This document shows, piece after piece, positions 52,443 through 59,782 of a DNA stretch of 59,782 bases; the stretch's first letter is position 1; each line of letters begins with the position of its first letter. The notes beneath the pieces were generated by a model that did no database searches, had not been told where the DNA came from, and saw nothing but the letters and a program-made list of their open reading frames with translations. Origin of the DNA: CALVGQ01 sp031551965 (lineage in GTDB: Bacteria > Bacillota_I > Bacilli_A > Erysipelotrichales > Erysipelotrichaceae); the NCBI GenBank assembly GCA_031551965.1, contig JAVBMW010000031.1:1-59782 (forward strand), given 5' to 3'. The translations under genes and the position numbers were made by a program.

Positions 52443-53627
52443 ATGATAGGAACACTAATTAAAAAAGAGCGCATTGCACTAAATATAAGTCAAGAAGCTT
52501 TAGCTCATGGGATCTGCGCTCCATCATATTTGTCAAAAATTGAAAATGAAACCACAATATGTAGTGATGAAATAATACAATTATTATTTCATCGTTTAAG
52601 TATTGATTATATTTATGATGAATTATTATTAGACCAATTTGAAGAAGCTTATTCGTTATGGTTTGAAGGCTATTTTTTTGATGAAGATCGGTGTGGATAT
52701 AAACTTTGTCAGGAAATGATTCAAATTTCTAAACAATATTTTTATTCACCTAAAACGATAGAAGCACATCTGTTGAACTATTTAGTAGATGTTGTTCCTA
52801 GTTGGGAAGAAATAGATATTTTTTCAAAATATACCAATGATAGAAATCAACTACTTTTAACTCTTGTACAAGCAAAATATCATTTTACAAATAATAATAT
52901 TATCAAAGCAATTGAGGTGATAGAATCATTACCCTTAGCCAAATATCCAATGGTATATAATCAATTAGCTGATTATTATTTCAGTTTTGGAGATTATAAT
53001 AAAGCGATAGAATGGGCAAAAACATCATTTCACCATTACTCACAAAGAGGTTATTTAGAGATATTGATGCGTTTATCTTCAACTCTTTCATCTAGCTATT
53101 ATAACTTATTTGACTATACTAATGCTGAAATGTGGAATAATACCCTTTTACGTTTTGCTGTAAAATTACAACATTCTGGATTTGAAGGTTTAGCTTATTA
53201 CAATCATGGAGCTTCAGTATTTCAGGCTGAACATTATAAAGAAGCTGAAAAATATTTGTTGAAATCAATAGAAATAAAAGATGGGATGGATGATCTATTT
53301 TCAAACTATCAAAAAAGGGGAATAAACGCCGTATTTTTGAAAGATTTAGAGATTGCGAAAGAGTGCTTATCTTTTATAGAAAAAAGTGATCATCCACTTA
53401 AAGATATTTCAGTAAGATTATTGCATTTTATGATCAGTAATGAAGAGTTTAATTACACTAAAGAGTACTGTGAATTATTAGAAGAATGTTACGAAATGGT
53501 ATTACATAAAAAGCATTATGGAATGACTTTATATTATGTAATGTTGTTGTACCGTGGATATAAAAATACAAATCAATATAAAAAGGCCTTATTACTAAAA
53601 GAAAAGTATAACTTTCCTGTATTTTAA
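52443..53627 (+). CDS. XRE regulator with TPR repeats (RRNPP-like)
   Basis: A 394-residue regulator. Residues 1-60 are an XRE helix-turn-helix (LIKKERIALNISQEALAHG, then PSYLSKIENETT). Residues 130-390 are TPR-like helical repeats, for example YNQLADYYFSFGDYNKAIEW, YYNHGASVFQAEHYKEAEKYL and YYVMLLYRGYKNTNQYKKAL. The layout resembles Rgg/PlcR-type peptide-sensing regulators. No small signal-peptide gene is visible nearby. It lies upstream of an MFS exporter whose promoter carries a long inverted repeat, so it may control that gene (inference). Confidence 0.82.
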   Translation: MIGTLIKKERIALNISQEALAHGICAPSYLSKIENETTICSDEIIQLLFHRLSIDYIYDELLLDQFEEAYSLWFEGYFFDEDRCGYKLCQEMIQISKQYFYSPKTIEAHLLNYLVDVVPSWEEIDIFSKYTNDRNQLLLTLVQAKYHFTNNNIIKAIEVIESLPLAKYPMVYNQLADYYFSFGDYNKAIEWAKTSFHHYSQRGYLEILMRLSSTLSSSYYNLFDYTNAEMWNNTLLRFAVKLQHSGFEGLAYYNHGASVFQAEHYKEAEKYLLKSIEIKDGMDDLFSNYQKRGINAVFLKDLEIAKECLSFIEKSDHPLKDISVRLLHFMISNEEFNYTKEYCELLEECYEMVLHKKHYGMTLYYVMLLYRGYKNTNQYKKALLLKEKYNFPVF

Positions 53628-53675
53628 TAAAATAGCTATTTAAAGTAAACAAAGCAGTTCGATTATTCCCAATAA

Positions 53676-53720
53676 CCTCTTCTTAATCAATGCTTTTTTC
53701 AAAGTATAATTAAGAAGAGG
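53676..53720. promoter_or_regulatory. Inverted repeat around the MFS promoter
   Basis: CCTCTTCTTAAT (53676-53687) and ATTAAGAAGAGG (53709-53720) are perfect 12-bp arms 21 bp apart, about three helical turns from centre to centre. A -10-like TATAAT (53705-53710) overlaps the right arm, and the right arm holds GAGG, the ribosome-binding site of the MFS gene. It could be an operator, or an RNA hairpin that hides the ribosome-binding site. Confidence 0.65.
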
Positions 53721-53729
53721 TATTTTAAT

Positions 53730-54962
53730 ATGAATAAAAATAAAATTTGGAATAAAAATTTCTGTTTAATCGTTATGGGGACTGCACTATCCGCTATTGG
53801 TAGTGTAGGCTTAAGTACTGCAATGAGTATCATTGTTTTTAGTGAGACAACCTCTACTTTGTTATCGGCATTTTTTTTGGTGTTAGGATATATTCCTGAG
53901 TTTATTGTACCGCTATTTGCGGGTAGTATGATCGATCGCAAAAACCCGTTGAAAGTGCTATTGAAAAATGAAATGGTTTTAGCTGTTTGTTTTTTCATTG
54001 CAGCTATAGTTACTAACAAGATAGGTTTTAATTACTTTTTTTATTTGTTGTTTTCGGTCGTGATCAGTGGATTAGGTGTTATTTCTCAACTATCAAGTTC
54101 TAGTGTTCAAGCACAAGCGATAAAGAAAGAAAACTACATTCAGGCAAATGCAGTCTTATCGATTCTATATCCTTTATGTAAAGTATTTGTTGCCCCAATA
54201 TCCATTTTTCTTTTTGAGCAATTTGGAATACCGGTAATTCTATTTGCATATGGAGTTTTAACATTACTAGATATTGGAATCGAATCTCTAATCAAACATT
54301 CTTTTGAATATAAAGAAGCAGAGGCATTCTCTTTCAAATTATATATTGAAGATTTAAAAAGTGGTATTTATTATTTTTGGCAAGATGAAGCACTACGATC
54401 CGTTTTCATTTTCTTTTCTATTGTCATGTTTGCGGATGCAGCGGAAAGTTTGATTTATCCGTTCTTTAATCAAAGCGCAAACCTAAATAATAGTGATTAT
54501 GCCTTACTGATGTCAGTACGTAGTGCGGGATATATGTTGGGAGGATTTTTCCATTATTTTGTGACGATACCTAACCAAAAACGATATCAAATTGCGATAA
54601 TTGTTTACTTTGCATTTGTATTGTTTGATGGGGTTTTGCTTTTCTTACCCTACATAATAATGCTTATAGTTGTATTCGTTTTAGGCTTTCTTGGTGTTAA
54701 TAGTGCGAATATTCGTTCAAGTTCTGTCGCAACGAGAGTAGATAATCACTATCGAGCGAAAGTAAATTCTATTTTTTACATTTTGATTTCTTTTTCGAGC
54801 AGTATTGCACAATTACTTTGCGGAATTTTAGCTGAGTTTATTCCATACACAACATTACGAATTTTCTTTTCCTTTATTTACTTTTGTGGAATCATATTTT
54901 TCGTTTTGCCTAAGAAAAATAAAGTAAAAGAATTATATAATTTTGATACTGAAACTGTTTAA
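53730..54962 (+). CDS. Major facilitator superfamily transporter
   Basis: A 410-residue membrane protein with about 12 helices, of the bacterial drug-resistance MFS type (AGSMIDRKNPLKVLLKNEMVL loop between helices 2 and 3, with the G-x-x-x-D-R-x motif). It lies between a TPR regulator and the second UvrA-like gene. The combination of MFS, UvrA-like ATPase and AraC/GyrI regulator suggests an antibiotic-response module (inference). Confidence 0.9.
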   Translation: MNKNKIWNKNFCLIVMGTALSAIGSVGLSTAMSIIVFSETTSTLLSAFFLVLGYIPEFIVPLFAGSMIDRKNPLKVLLKNEMVLAVCFFIAAIVTNKIGFNYFFYLLFSVVISGLGVISQLSSSSVQAQAIKKENYIQANAVLSILYPLCKVFVAPISIFLFEQFGIPVILFAYGVLTLLDIGIESLIKHSFEYKEAEAFSFKLYIEDLKSGIYYFWQDEALRSVFIFFSIVMFADAAESLIYPFFNQSANLNNSDYALLMSVRSAGYMLGGFFHYFVTIPNQKRYQIAIIVYFAFVLFDGVLLFLPYIIMLIVVFVLGFLGVNSANIRSSSVATRVDNHYRAKVNSIFYILISFSSSIAQLLCGILAEFIPYTTLRIFFSFIYFCGIIFFVLPKKNKVKELYNFDTETV

Positions 54963-55024
54963 AACAAGTAAATATTAAATTTTCATAAATTAGCAAAATA
55001 TATCGAGTAGTATTTTTTAAAGCC

Positions 55025-55033
55025 TGTTATAAT
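55025..55033 (+). promoter_or_regulatory. Extended -10 promoter of the second uvrA-like gene
   Basis: TGTTATAAT lies about 26 bp before the start codon, with GTGAGGAC as ribosome-binding site between. Confidence 0.5.
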
Positions 55034-55059
55034 TAGCCTACTGAAAGTGAGGACTATTT

Positions 55060-57318
55060 ATGCAGAGTCATGATACGATCATCATCAAAGGTTTAAAACA
55101 AAATAATCTAAAAGACATCTCATTACAAATTCCCAAAGAAAAAATAGTAGTATTTACAGGAGTTTCAGGTTCAGGGAAATCAAGTATCGTGTTTGATACG
55201 ATCGCTGCGGAAAGTCAAAGACAAATGAATGAGACCTATACAGCATTTATGAGGGGGAGATTGCCAAAGTATGAAAAACCAAATGTTGAAGTGATCGAAA
55301 ACTTATCGGCTTGTGTTATTGTGGATCAATCAAGCTTAGGTGGAAATGCTCGTTCAACAGTAGGAACAATTAGTGATATGTATGCAGCCCTTAGACTGTT
55401 GTACTCCCGCGTTGGGGAACCTTATGTAGGAACAGCGTCTTATTTTTCATTTAATAATCCAAATGGAATGTGTCCGACATGTTTTGGAATTGGTAAGATT
55501 TTGGAAGTGGATATTGAAAATAGAATTGATCCAGAGAAATCGTGGAATGAAGGAATGGCAGATTTGCCTGCTTTTCATGTAGGGAACTGGTATTGGAAGC
55601 AATATGTTGAATCAGGATTATTTCCGTTAGACAAAAAATATAAAGATTATACTGAGGAAGAAAGAAACATATTACTTTATGGAGCTCGAACTCCAGATGG
55701 ACAACGATTATCTAAAAAAGTTGAGGGACTACAAGTTCATATGCAACGTTTATTGATAAAGAAAGATGATACTGAAATCAAAGATGCTTCATTGAAACGA
55801 ATGATGGAACTTGTGAGTGAGAAGGAATGCCCTGATTGTCATGGTAAACGTCTCAATCATAATACGTTAAAATGCAAGGTTGCAGGTTACAGTATTGATC
55901 AAATGTGTGAGATGGAATTTTCGAAATTAGTACAAGTTTTGGAAACAATAAAAGACCCTCGTTCAAGTTCGATCATAGATAGTTTAACGAAGTCCTTAAA
56001 AAGAATGATTGAAATTGGGTTGCCATATTTATCCATGAATCGTGAATCTGTGACTTTATCTGGAGGAGAAGCACAACGCTTAAAATTAGTACGTTATATG
56101 GGAAGCTCTCTAACCGGGATGACATATATTTTCGATGAACCAAGTACTGGAATGCACCCTCGAGATGTTCATAGAATGAGTCAACTTTTGATGAATTTAC
56201 GCGATAGAGGAAACACTGTACTTGTGGTTGAACATGATAAAGACATCATATCGATTGCCGATGAAGTCATCGATGTAGGACCGTTTGCAGGCAAAAATGG
56301 TGGTCAAATTCTATTTCAAGGAAGTTATGAAAATCTTTTGGTTTCAAATACCTTAACGGGAAATGCAATGTGCAACAATATTCCTTTGAAACAAAATCCA
56401 AGAATACCTACTGCTTTTTTACCAGTAAAAAACGCAAATTTACATAATCTTAAAAATATATCAGTCGACATTCCATTGAATGTATTGACCGTCGTAACAG
56501 GAGTGGCAGGGTCTGGTAAAAGTTCATTGATTCGCGATGTTTTCGCAGACCAATACAAGGATCGTGTTATGCTTGTTGATCAATCACCAGTAACGGCTAC
56601 TGGCCGTTCTGCACCCGCAACATTTCTCGGTTTTTTTGATGAAATCAGAAAAATAATGGCAAAAGAAAATCATGTGGATGCTTCTTTATTTTCTTACAAC
56701 AGTAAAGGTGCTTGCCCTGCCTGCAAAGGAAGGGGATTTACAGTAACAGAGCTTGTTTTTATGGATCCTGTCACAACTGTATGTGAATCTTGTAGTGGAA
56801 AACGATATAATGAAGAGGCGTTATCATATACATTTAAAGAAAAAAACATCGAGCAAATCATAGGTTTGTCTGCAGAAGATGCATCTGATTTTTTTATGGA
56901 TTATCCATCAGTACACAAAGTACTCAAAGCAATGATCGAAGTCGGATTACCTTATTTATCTTTAGGACAACCCTTATCTACTTTATCTGGTGGTGAAAGA
57001 CAACGAGTAAAACTGGCGAAATACTTAAATAATAAAAAAGGGAATATCTATATTTTAGATGAACCTACTACAGGATTACACGCCTCTGATGTAAAAAACA
57101 TTATGAAGTTACTGGATGATTTTGTATGCAAAGGGAACACAGTCATTGTGATCGAGCATAATCTTGATGTGATGAAACAAGCGGATTATATTATTGATGT
57201 AGGACCTGATGGTGGATCTCAAGGAGGAGAAATAGTCTTTGAAGGATCACCTATAGAAATGGTGAAAACATCAAATACAATTACTGCAAAATATTTAAAA
57301 GAATCATTGAATGATTAA
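55060..57318 (+). CDS. UvrA-like ABC ATPase, short class II type (UvrA2/DrrC-like)
   Basis: A 752-residue soluble protein with two ABC modules: Walker A GVSGSGKSS near 33 and GVAGSGKSS near 481, signatures LSGGEAQR near 333 and LSGGERQR near 642, and zinc knuckles CPTCFGIG, CPDCHGKR, CPACKGRG and CESCSGKR. It lacks the UvrB-binding and insertion domains of the full-length UvrA at 31683, which is about 190 residues longer. Such shorter copies are linked to drug resistance in producers and elsewhere, but do not replace UvrA in repair. The AraC/GyrI gene follows after 66 bp. Confidence 0.93.
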   Translation: MQSHDTIIIKGLKQNNLKDISLQIPKEKIVVFTGVSGSGKSSIVFDTIAAESQRQMNETYTAFMRGRLPKYEKPNVEVIENLSACVIVDQSSLGGNARSTVGTISDMYAALRLLYSRVGEPYVGTASYFSFNNPNGMCPTCFGIGKILEVDIENRIDPEKSWNEGMADLPAFHVGNWYWKQYVESGLFPLDKKYKDYTEEERNILLYGARTPDGQRLSKKVEGLQVHMQRLLIKKDDTEIKDASLKRMMELVSEKECPDCHGKRLNHNTLKCKVAGYSIDQMCEMEFSKLVQVLETIKDPRSSSIIDSLTKSLKRMIEIGLPYLSMNRESVTLSGGEAQRLKLVRYMGSSLTGMTYIFDEPSTGMHPRDVHRMSQLLMNLRDRGNTVLVVEHDKDIISIADEVIDVGPFAGKNGGQILFQGSYENLLVSNTLTGNAMCNNIPLKQNPRIPTAFLPVKNANLHNLKNISVDIPLNVLTVVTGVAGSGKSSLIRDVFADQYKDRVMLVDQSPVTATGRSAPATFLGFFDEIRKIMAKENHVDASLFSYNSKGACPACKGRGFTVTELVFMDPVTTVCESCSGKRYNEEALSYTFKEKNIEQIIGLSAEDASDFFMDYPSVHKVLKAMIEVGLPYLSLGQPLSTLSGGERQRVKLAKYLNNKKGNIYILDEPTTGLHASDVKNIMKLLDDFVCKGNTVIVIEHNLDVMKQADYIIDVGPDGGSQGGEIVFEGSPIEMVKTSNTITAKYLKESLND

Positions 57319-57384
57319 TTAGCAAAGAAAGTCGAGATATAATATAGATACAAAGTTAAAATAAGGATGTAAGGTGGTGAAAAA

Positions 57385-58263
57385 ATGAAGGAACAAATAT
57401 TGGCAGTTCAGCGAATTCAAGATTACATTGAACAGAATCTACATCAAGAACTTAAAATGTCTGATCTAGCGAAATCGTCGTTTTTCTCTCCGTGGTATTC
57501 CTATCGCTTATTTAAAGAAGCAATTTCTATAAGTCCAACGGAGTATATTCGAAAGTTAAGACTTTCAAAAGCAGCATTAAAATTAAGGGATGAACCATGC
57601 CGAATTATAGATGTCGCTTATGAGTTTGGATTTGGAAGTGTTGATGGTTTTACTAGAGCATTCTTTCGCGAGTTTGGATGTAATCCAAGTGAATATGTAA
57701 AAGAACAAGTCCCTATCACTCTTTTTATACCTTATGGAATCAAATATAGAGAACTAAGAAAGGAAGAGATAATCATGTCAAAAGTACAAAATGTTTTTAT
57801 TCAAGTAATACACAAACCAGAGCGACTTTGTATTATCAAGCGAGGAGTCAAAGCTGAAGATTATTTTCCGTATTGTGAAGAAGTAAGTTGTGATGTTTGG
57901 GGAATCCTTATGAGCATGAGATCGCTTGAAGGAGAGCCTGTTTGTATGTGGCTTCCAGAAAAATATAAGAAGCCAAATACCTCTACTTATGTTCAAGGAG
58001 TTGAAGTAGAAACCAACTATCTTGGCATAATTCCAGAAGGATTTGAAACGATTCAGTTGCCTGAAGCAGATTATCTGATGTTTCAAGGAGAGCCATTTGA
58101 TGAAGAGGATTACCAGGAAGCAATCATTACTTTACAAGAAGCAATAGATAAATATGATCCTTCAGTTATTGGATACAACTGGGATGATGAAAATCCCCGC
58201 ATTCAGTTAGAACCCCGGGGAGACCGTGGATACATTGAATTAAGAGCAATAAAGAAAATGTAA
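57385..58263 (+). CDS. AraC-family regulator with GyrI-like effector domain
   Basis: A 292-residue regulator. Residues 1-105 form the two helix-turn-helix units of AraC/MarA/Rob (LKMSDLAKSSFFSPWYSYRL, then IDVAYEFGFGSVDGFTRAFF). Residues 130-290 form the GyrI-like/BmrR-type small-molecule-binding domain (VQGVEVETNYLGIIPEGFET, then YIELRAIKK at the end). It resembles Rob-type sensors of drugs. GTAAGGTGGTG lies before the ATG. It probably controls the UvrA-like gene upstream, the MFS gene, or both (inference). Confidence 0.9.
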   Translation: MKEQILAVQRIQDYIEQNLHQELKMSDLAKSSFFSPWYSYRLFKEAISISPTEYIRKLRLSKAALKLRDEPCRIIDVAYEFGFGSVDGFTRAFFREFGCNPSEYVKEQVPITLFIPYGIKYRELRKEEIIMSKVQNVFIQVIHKPERLCIIKRGVKAEDYFPYCEEVSCDVWGILMSMRSLEGEPVCMWLPEKYKKPNTSTYVQGVEVETNYLGIIPEGFETIQLPEADYLMFQGEPFDEEDYQEAIITLQEAIDKYDPSVIGYNWDDENPRIQLEPRGDRGYIELRAIKKM

Positions 58264-58304
58264 TACATAAAAAGAAGTCTGGATTGATCCAAACTTCTTT
58301 TGTG

Positions 58305-58628
58305 TTATATCGATTTTTTGTAGCAAATCGTGTTGGTCAGAATTTCCATAACGATGACTACAGCGAACATTCCCCAGGGAATAATCCAGGAAATAGTGGC
58401 AGGCATTTCGAACTGATAATAGGTTGCGACTGCCCAAATTACAGATAAAATACTTGTACAGCTTCCTACTACTCTGCATAGTTTTGTCTCATCGATTCTT
58501 TCTTTTGCCTCTTTTGTGGAAGTATTATATCCAGCGATCAAAAAGCTGCAATTTCCAGTTAATAGGATCACTGATATTACCGCAAGTAATCCTACAAGGA
58601 TCCAGGGAATCCATATTGGTGCATTCAT
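58305..58628 (-). CDS. DUF3784-like small membrane protein
   Basis: A 107-residue protein with three hydrophobic helices (IPWILVGLLAVISVILLTGN, VVGSCTSILSVIWAVATYY, IIPWGMFAVVIVMEILTN) and the segment LIAGYNTSTKEAKERID, a hallmark of the DUF3784 family. AGGAGG before the ATG at 58628 sets the start. It is the last gene of a three-gene minus-strand operon with a membrane protein and a small XRE regulator. Function is unknown. Confidence 0.8.
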   Translation of the reverse strand: MNAPIWIPWILVGLLAVISVILLTGNCSFLIAGYNTSTKEAKERIDETKLCRVVGSCTSILSVIWAVATYYQFEMPATISWIIPWGMFAVVIVMEILTNTICYKKSI

Positions 58629-58641
58629 TTCGTTGTTCCTC

Positions 58642-59079
58642 CTATTCTTCAAGTTTTGCGTTTTGTCTTACCTTAATTTTGTAGGAGACAAAGACGGCTA
58701 TAAACATAAAACCATAAATGATTCCAAGTGCACTGTCCGTGATCTTACCATTGGCTATGATTTTAACATTTTCAAAGTAAAAATCAGAAAGGCAGGCAAG
58801 AATAGAAACAAGTCCAAACAATCCACAAAAGTTGATCAGGTGTTTTTGCCTATTTTCAGTCAATGGATAGATATCATAGTAAATGAGTTCAATGCTGCAC
58901 AAGATAACCGTAAAAAGAATGATGGATAATTCAGCCCACTTACCTTGTGCCCAATCAAAACCGTTTACTGATAAACCAATATTGAATAATAGTAAGCCAA
59001 TTAAAGTCAATAAACCATGCTTGAACACATTGCCTCTTTTTAATAATTGAAGTTCATCCAAATACTCTAAGTTTTTCAT
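58642..59079 (-). CDS. Four-helix membrane protein of unknown function
   Basis: A 145-residue protein with about four hydrophobic segments (HGLLTLIGLLLFNIGLSVNG, LSIILFTVILCSIELIYYDIY, FCGLFGLVSILACLSDFYF, LGIIYGFMFIAVFVSYKI). Its arrangement recalls DUF6773-type proteins found next to small XRE regulators. GGGAGGAC precedes the ATG at 59079, which is two bases from the end of the XRE gene. Function is unknown. Confidence 0.75.
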   Translation of the reverse strand: MKNLEYLDELQLLKRGNVFKHGLLTLIGLLLFNIGLSVNGFDWAQGKWAELSIILFTVILCSIELIYYDIYPLTENRQKHLINFCGLFGLVSILACLSDFYFENVKIIANGKITDSALGIIYGFMFIAVFVSYKIKVRQNAKLEE

Positions 59080-59081
59080 AT

Positions 59082-59279
59082 TTAGTCCTCCCAAAATAAT
59101 TCATCCAGGCTTTTACCCAGAACTTTACAGATTTCGATACAAAGCTTGACAGAAGGATAGTAATCTCCTTTTTCGATTGCATTCATCGTCTGCCGGCTGA
59201 CACCAATGGCTTCCGCCAAATCTTTTTGAGTCATATCCAAAGCGGCCCGGGCAGCTTTAACTCTTAGATTTTTTGCCAT
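59082..59279 (-). CDS. Small XRE-family regulator
   Basis: A 65-residue Cro/cI-type repressor that is almost entirely a helix-turn-helix: LRVKAARAALDMTQKDLAEA, then VSRQTMNAIEKGDYYPSVKL and the end LGKSLDELFWED, as in the YozG/PHA group. GGAGATGATC lies before the ATG at 59279. Its stop is two bases from the next ATG, so the operon is tightly packed. A perfect palindrome in its promoter is the likely site of autoregulation. Confidence 0.92.
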   Translation of the reverse strand: MAKNLRVKAARAALDMTQKDLAEAIGVSRQTMNAIEKGDYYPSVKLCIEICKVLGKSLDELFWED

Positions 59280-59310
59280 TAAGATCATCTCCAATCTGTT
59301 CTGTAATCAT

Positions 59311-59339
59311 ACTATATCAGATTGATATAGAAAAAGTCA
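59311..59339 (-). promoter_or_regulatory. Promoter and palindromic operator of the XRE operon
   Basis: On the minus strand TTGACT (59339-59334) and TATAGT (about 59316-59311) are separated by 17-18 bp. Between and across the -10 box lies CTATATCA-GAT-TGATATAG (59312-59330), a palindrome with 8-bp arms, the expected kind of site for the small repressor encoded next to it. Confidence 0.75.
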
Positions 59340-59460
59340 AGAAACTTTGACATATATTAAAAGAAAATTTACATTATATTTTTTAAAAATCGCAATAAAG
59401 TGATTTGATTTAGAGGTGCTTTTCTGTTCTTTTGTTTAATATACAATTAATATCTCATGA

Positions 59461-59482
59461 AAAAAGCTGGGATCACCCAGCT
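59461..59482 (-). terminator. Terminator of the minus-strand permease gene
   Basis: AGCTGGG (59465-59471) and CCCAGCT (59476-59482) form a 7-bp stem with an A-run at the left, a T-run on the minus strand. Confidence 0.8.
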
Positions 59483-59781
59483 AAGCCATTTTTGCGGTAA
59501 ATATATATAAATAACCCTAAAAACAAGCTGAAATTAATTGCTATAATTAAACTAGATTCCAAAGAAATTTTTTGAATTGACAATGAATTCATCAATACTT
59601 GGAATTGTTGAGTATATATATATTTTCCTACCTTTTCAAAAGTGGTGTTGAAACTTGAAATCATGGGGGTAAAGGATAGAACTAACATGGCGGGAACACT
59701 AAGCGAACTGGCACTCATTTGATTATGACTGATCAGTCCTATCAAAGCACCGACAAGAATCGAGATCAGAACACCAACCAT
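59473..59781 (-). CDS. ABC-2-type permease, C-terminal part (runs off the window)
   Basis: 102 residues are visible and the gene continues past the right edge. Three or more membrane helices (VGVLISILVGALIGLISHN, LSVPAMLVLSFTPMISSF, SSLIIAINFSLFLGLFIYI) and an extracytoplasmic FEKVGKYIYTQQFQVLMNSL fit the end of an ABC-2 transporter permease of the exporter type. An ATPase partner would lie outside. No further assignment is possible. Confidence 0.65.
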   Translation of the reverse strand: MVGVLISILVGALIGLISHNQMSASSLSVPAMLVLSFTPMISSFNTTFEKVGKYIYTQQFQVLMNSLSIQKISLESSLIIAINFSLFLGLFIYIYRKNGLAG

Positions 59782-59782
59782 T

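Overview
The window is low-GC DNA with Bacillota (Firmicutes) housekeeping content. UvrA, HprK, Lgt, TrxB, RapZ, YvcK and WhiA lie in a Gram-positive order. An HrcA-type CIRCE element precedes hsp20, and a LicT/BglG antiterminator with RAT sites precedes a sugar PTS gene. An Erysipelotrichia-like gut or oral anaerobe is a plausible host, but that class-level guess is inference.

Layout. (1) 1-6.0 kb is accessory DNA. An ISL3-type insertion sequence has cut off the 3' end of an RpiR regulator. It is followed by an AlbA_2/Schlafen-type ATP-binding gene, a decayed second copy, scrambled ORF6N remnants and one intact ORF6N gene. (2) 6.0-7.2 kb holds a free-standing PTS EIIA(Glc) and a heat-shock hsp20. 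(3) 7.2-12 kb, minus strand, is a compact type IV pilus-like operon: transglutaminase lipoprotein, PilC/GspF, four small pilin-like or anchored proteins, and a PilT-type ATPase. (4) 12.2-21.2 kb is a surface-adhesin locus: an AraC-like protein, a membrane-anchored ECF sigma factor with an extracellular tail, a 1931-residue repeat adhesin, and a second, soluble paralogue of the sigma factor. (5) 21.2-24.2 kb has an Imm26-like protein, a MATE exporter and a DUF1444-like protein. (6) 24.2-30 kb is a second accessory block with DUF3795, two more AlbA_2 genes, a deletion derivative of one of them, and a DUF4143 ATPase. (7) 30-31.5 kb has a methyltransferase and a DUF3267 metalloprotease-like protein. 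(8) 31.7-44.5 kb is the core block: uvrA-hprK-lgt::HAD-trxB-osmC, a PemK-like/TmrB-like pair, then rapZ-yvcK-whiA with downstream genes. (9) 44.6-49.8 kb is a sugar PTS operon under LicT-type control, then PHP and HAD phosphatases. (10) 49.8-59.8 kb holds regulators, a RelE/Phd toxin-antitoxin pair, an LMW phosphatase, MFS and UvrA-like drug-resistance-type genes, an AraC/GyrI regulator, a small HTH-controlled membrane operon and the end of an ABC-2 permease.

The most unusual signals are in the accessory blocks. First, both ORF6N copies carry a perfect palindrome at the same codon position, and its arms differ by paired, compensatory substitutions. A third remnant begins at the palindrome centre. 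Second, each AlbA_2-family gene carries its own short tandem repeat in the linker before its C-terminal helix-turn-helix or at its stop codon. Unit lengths are 11, 12 or 13 bp, and the units are indifferent to reading frame: one reads T-T-D-stop three times and one lies wholly outside the gene. This suggests that the repeats act as DNA or RNA. Other notable items are an Lgt::PpaX-like fusion directly after hprK, three RAT sites around licT (one spanning its stop codon), a 13-codon leader joined by ATGA to a sigma factor, and a pilus-like operon whose only ATPase is of the PilT type.
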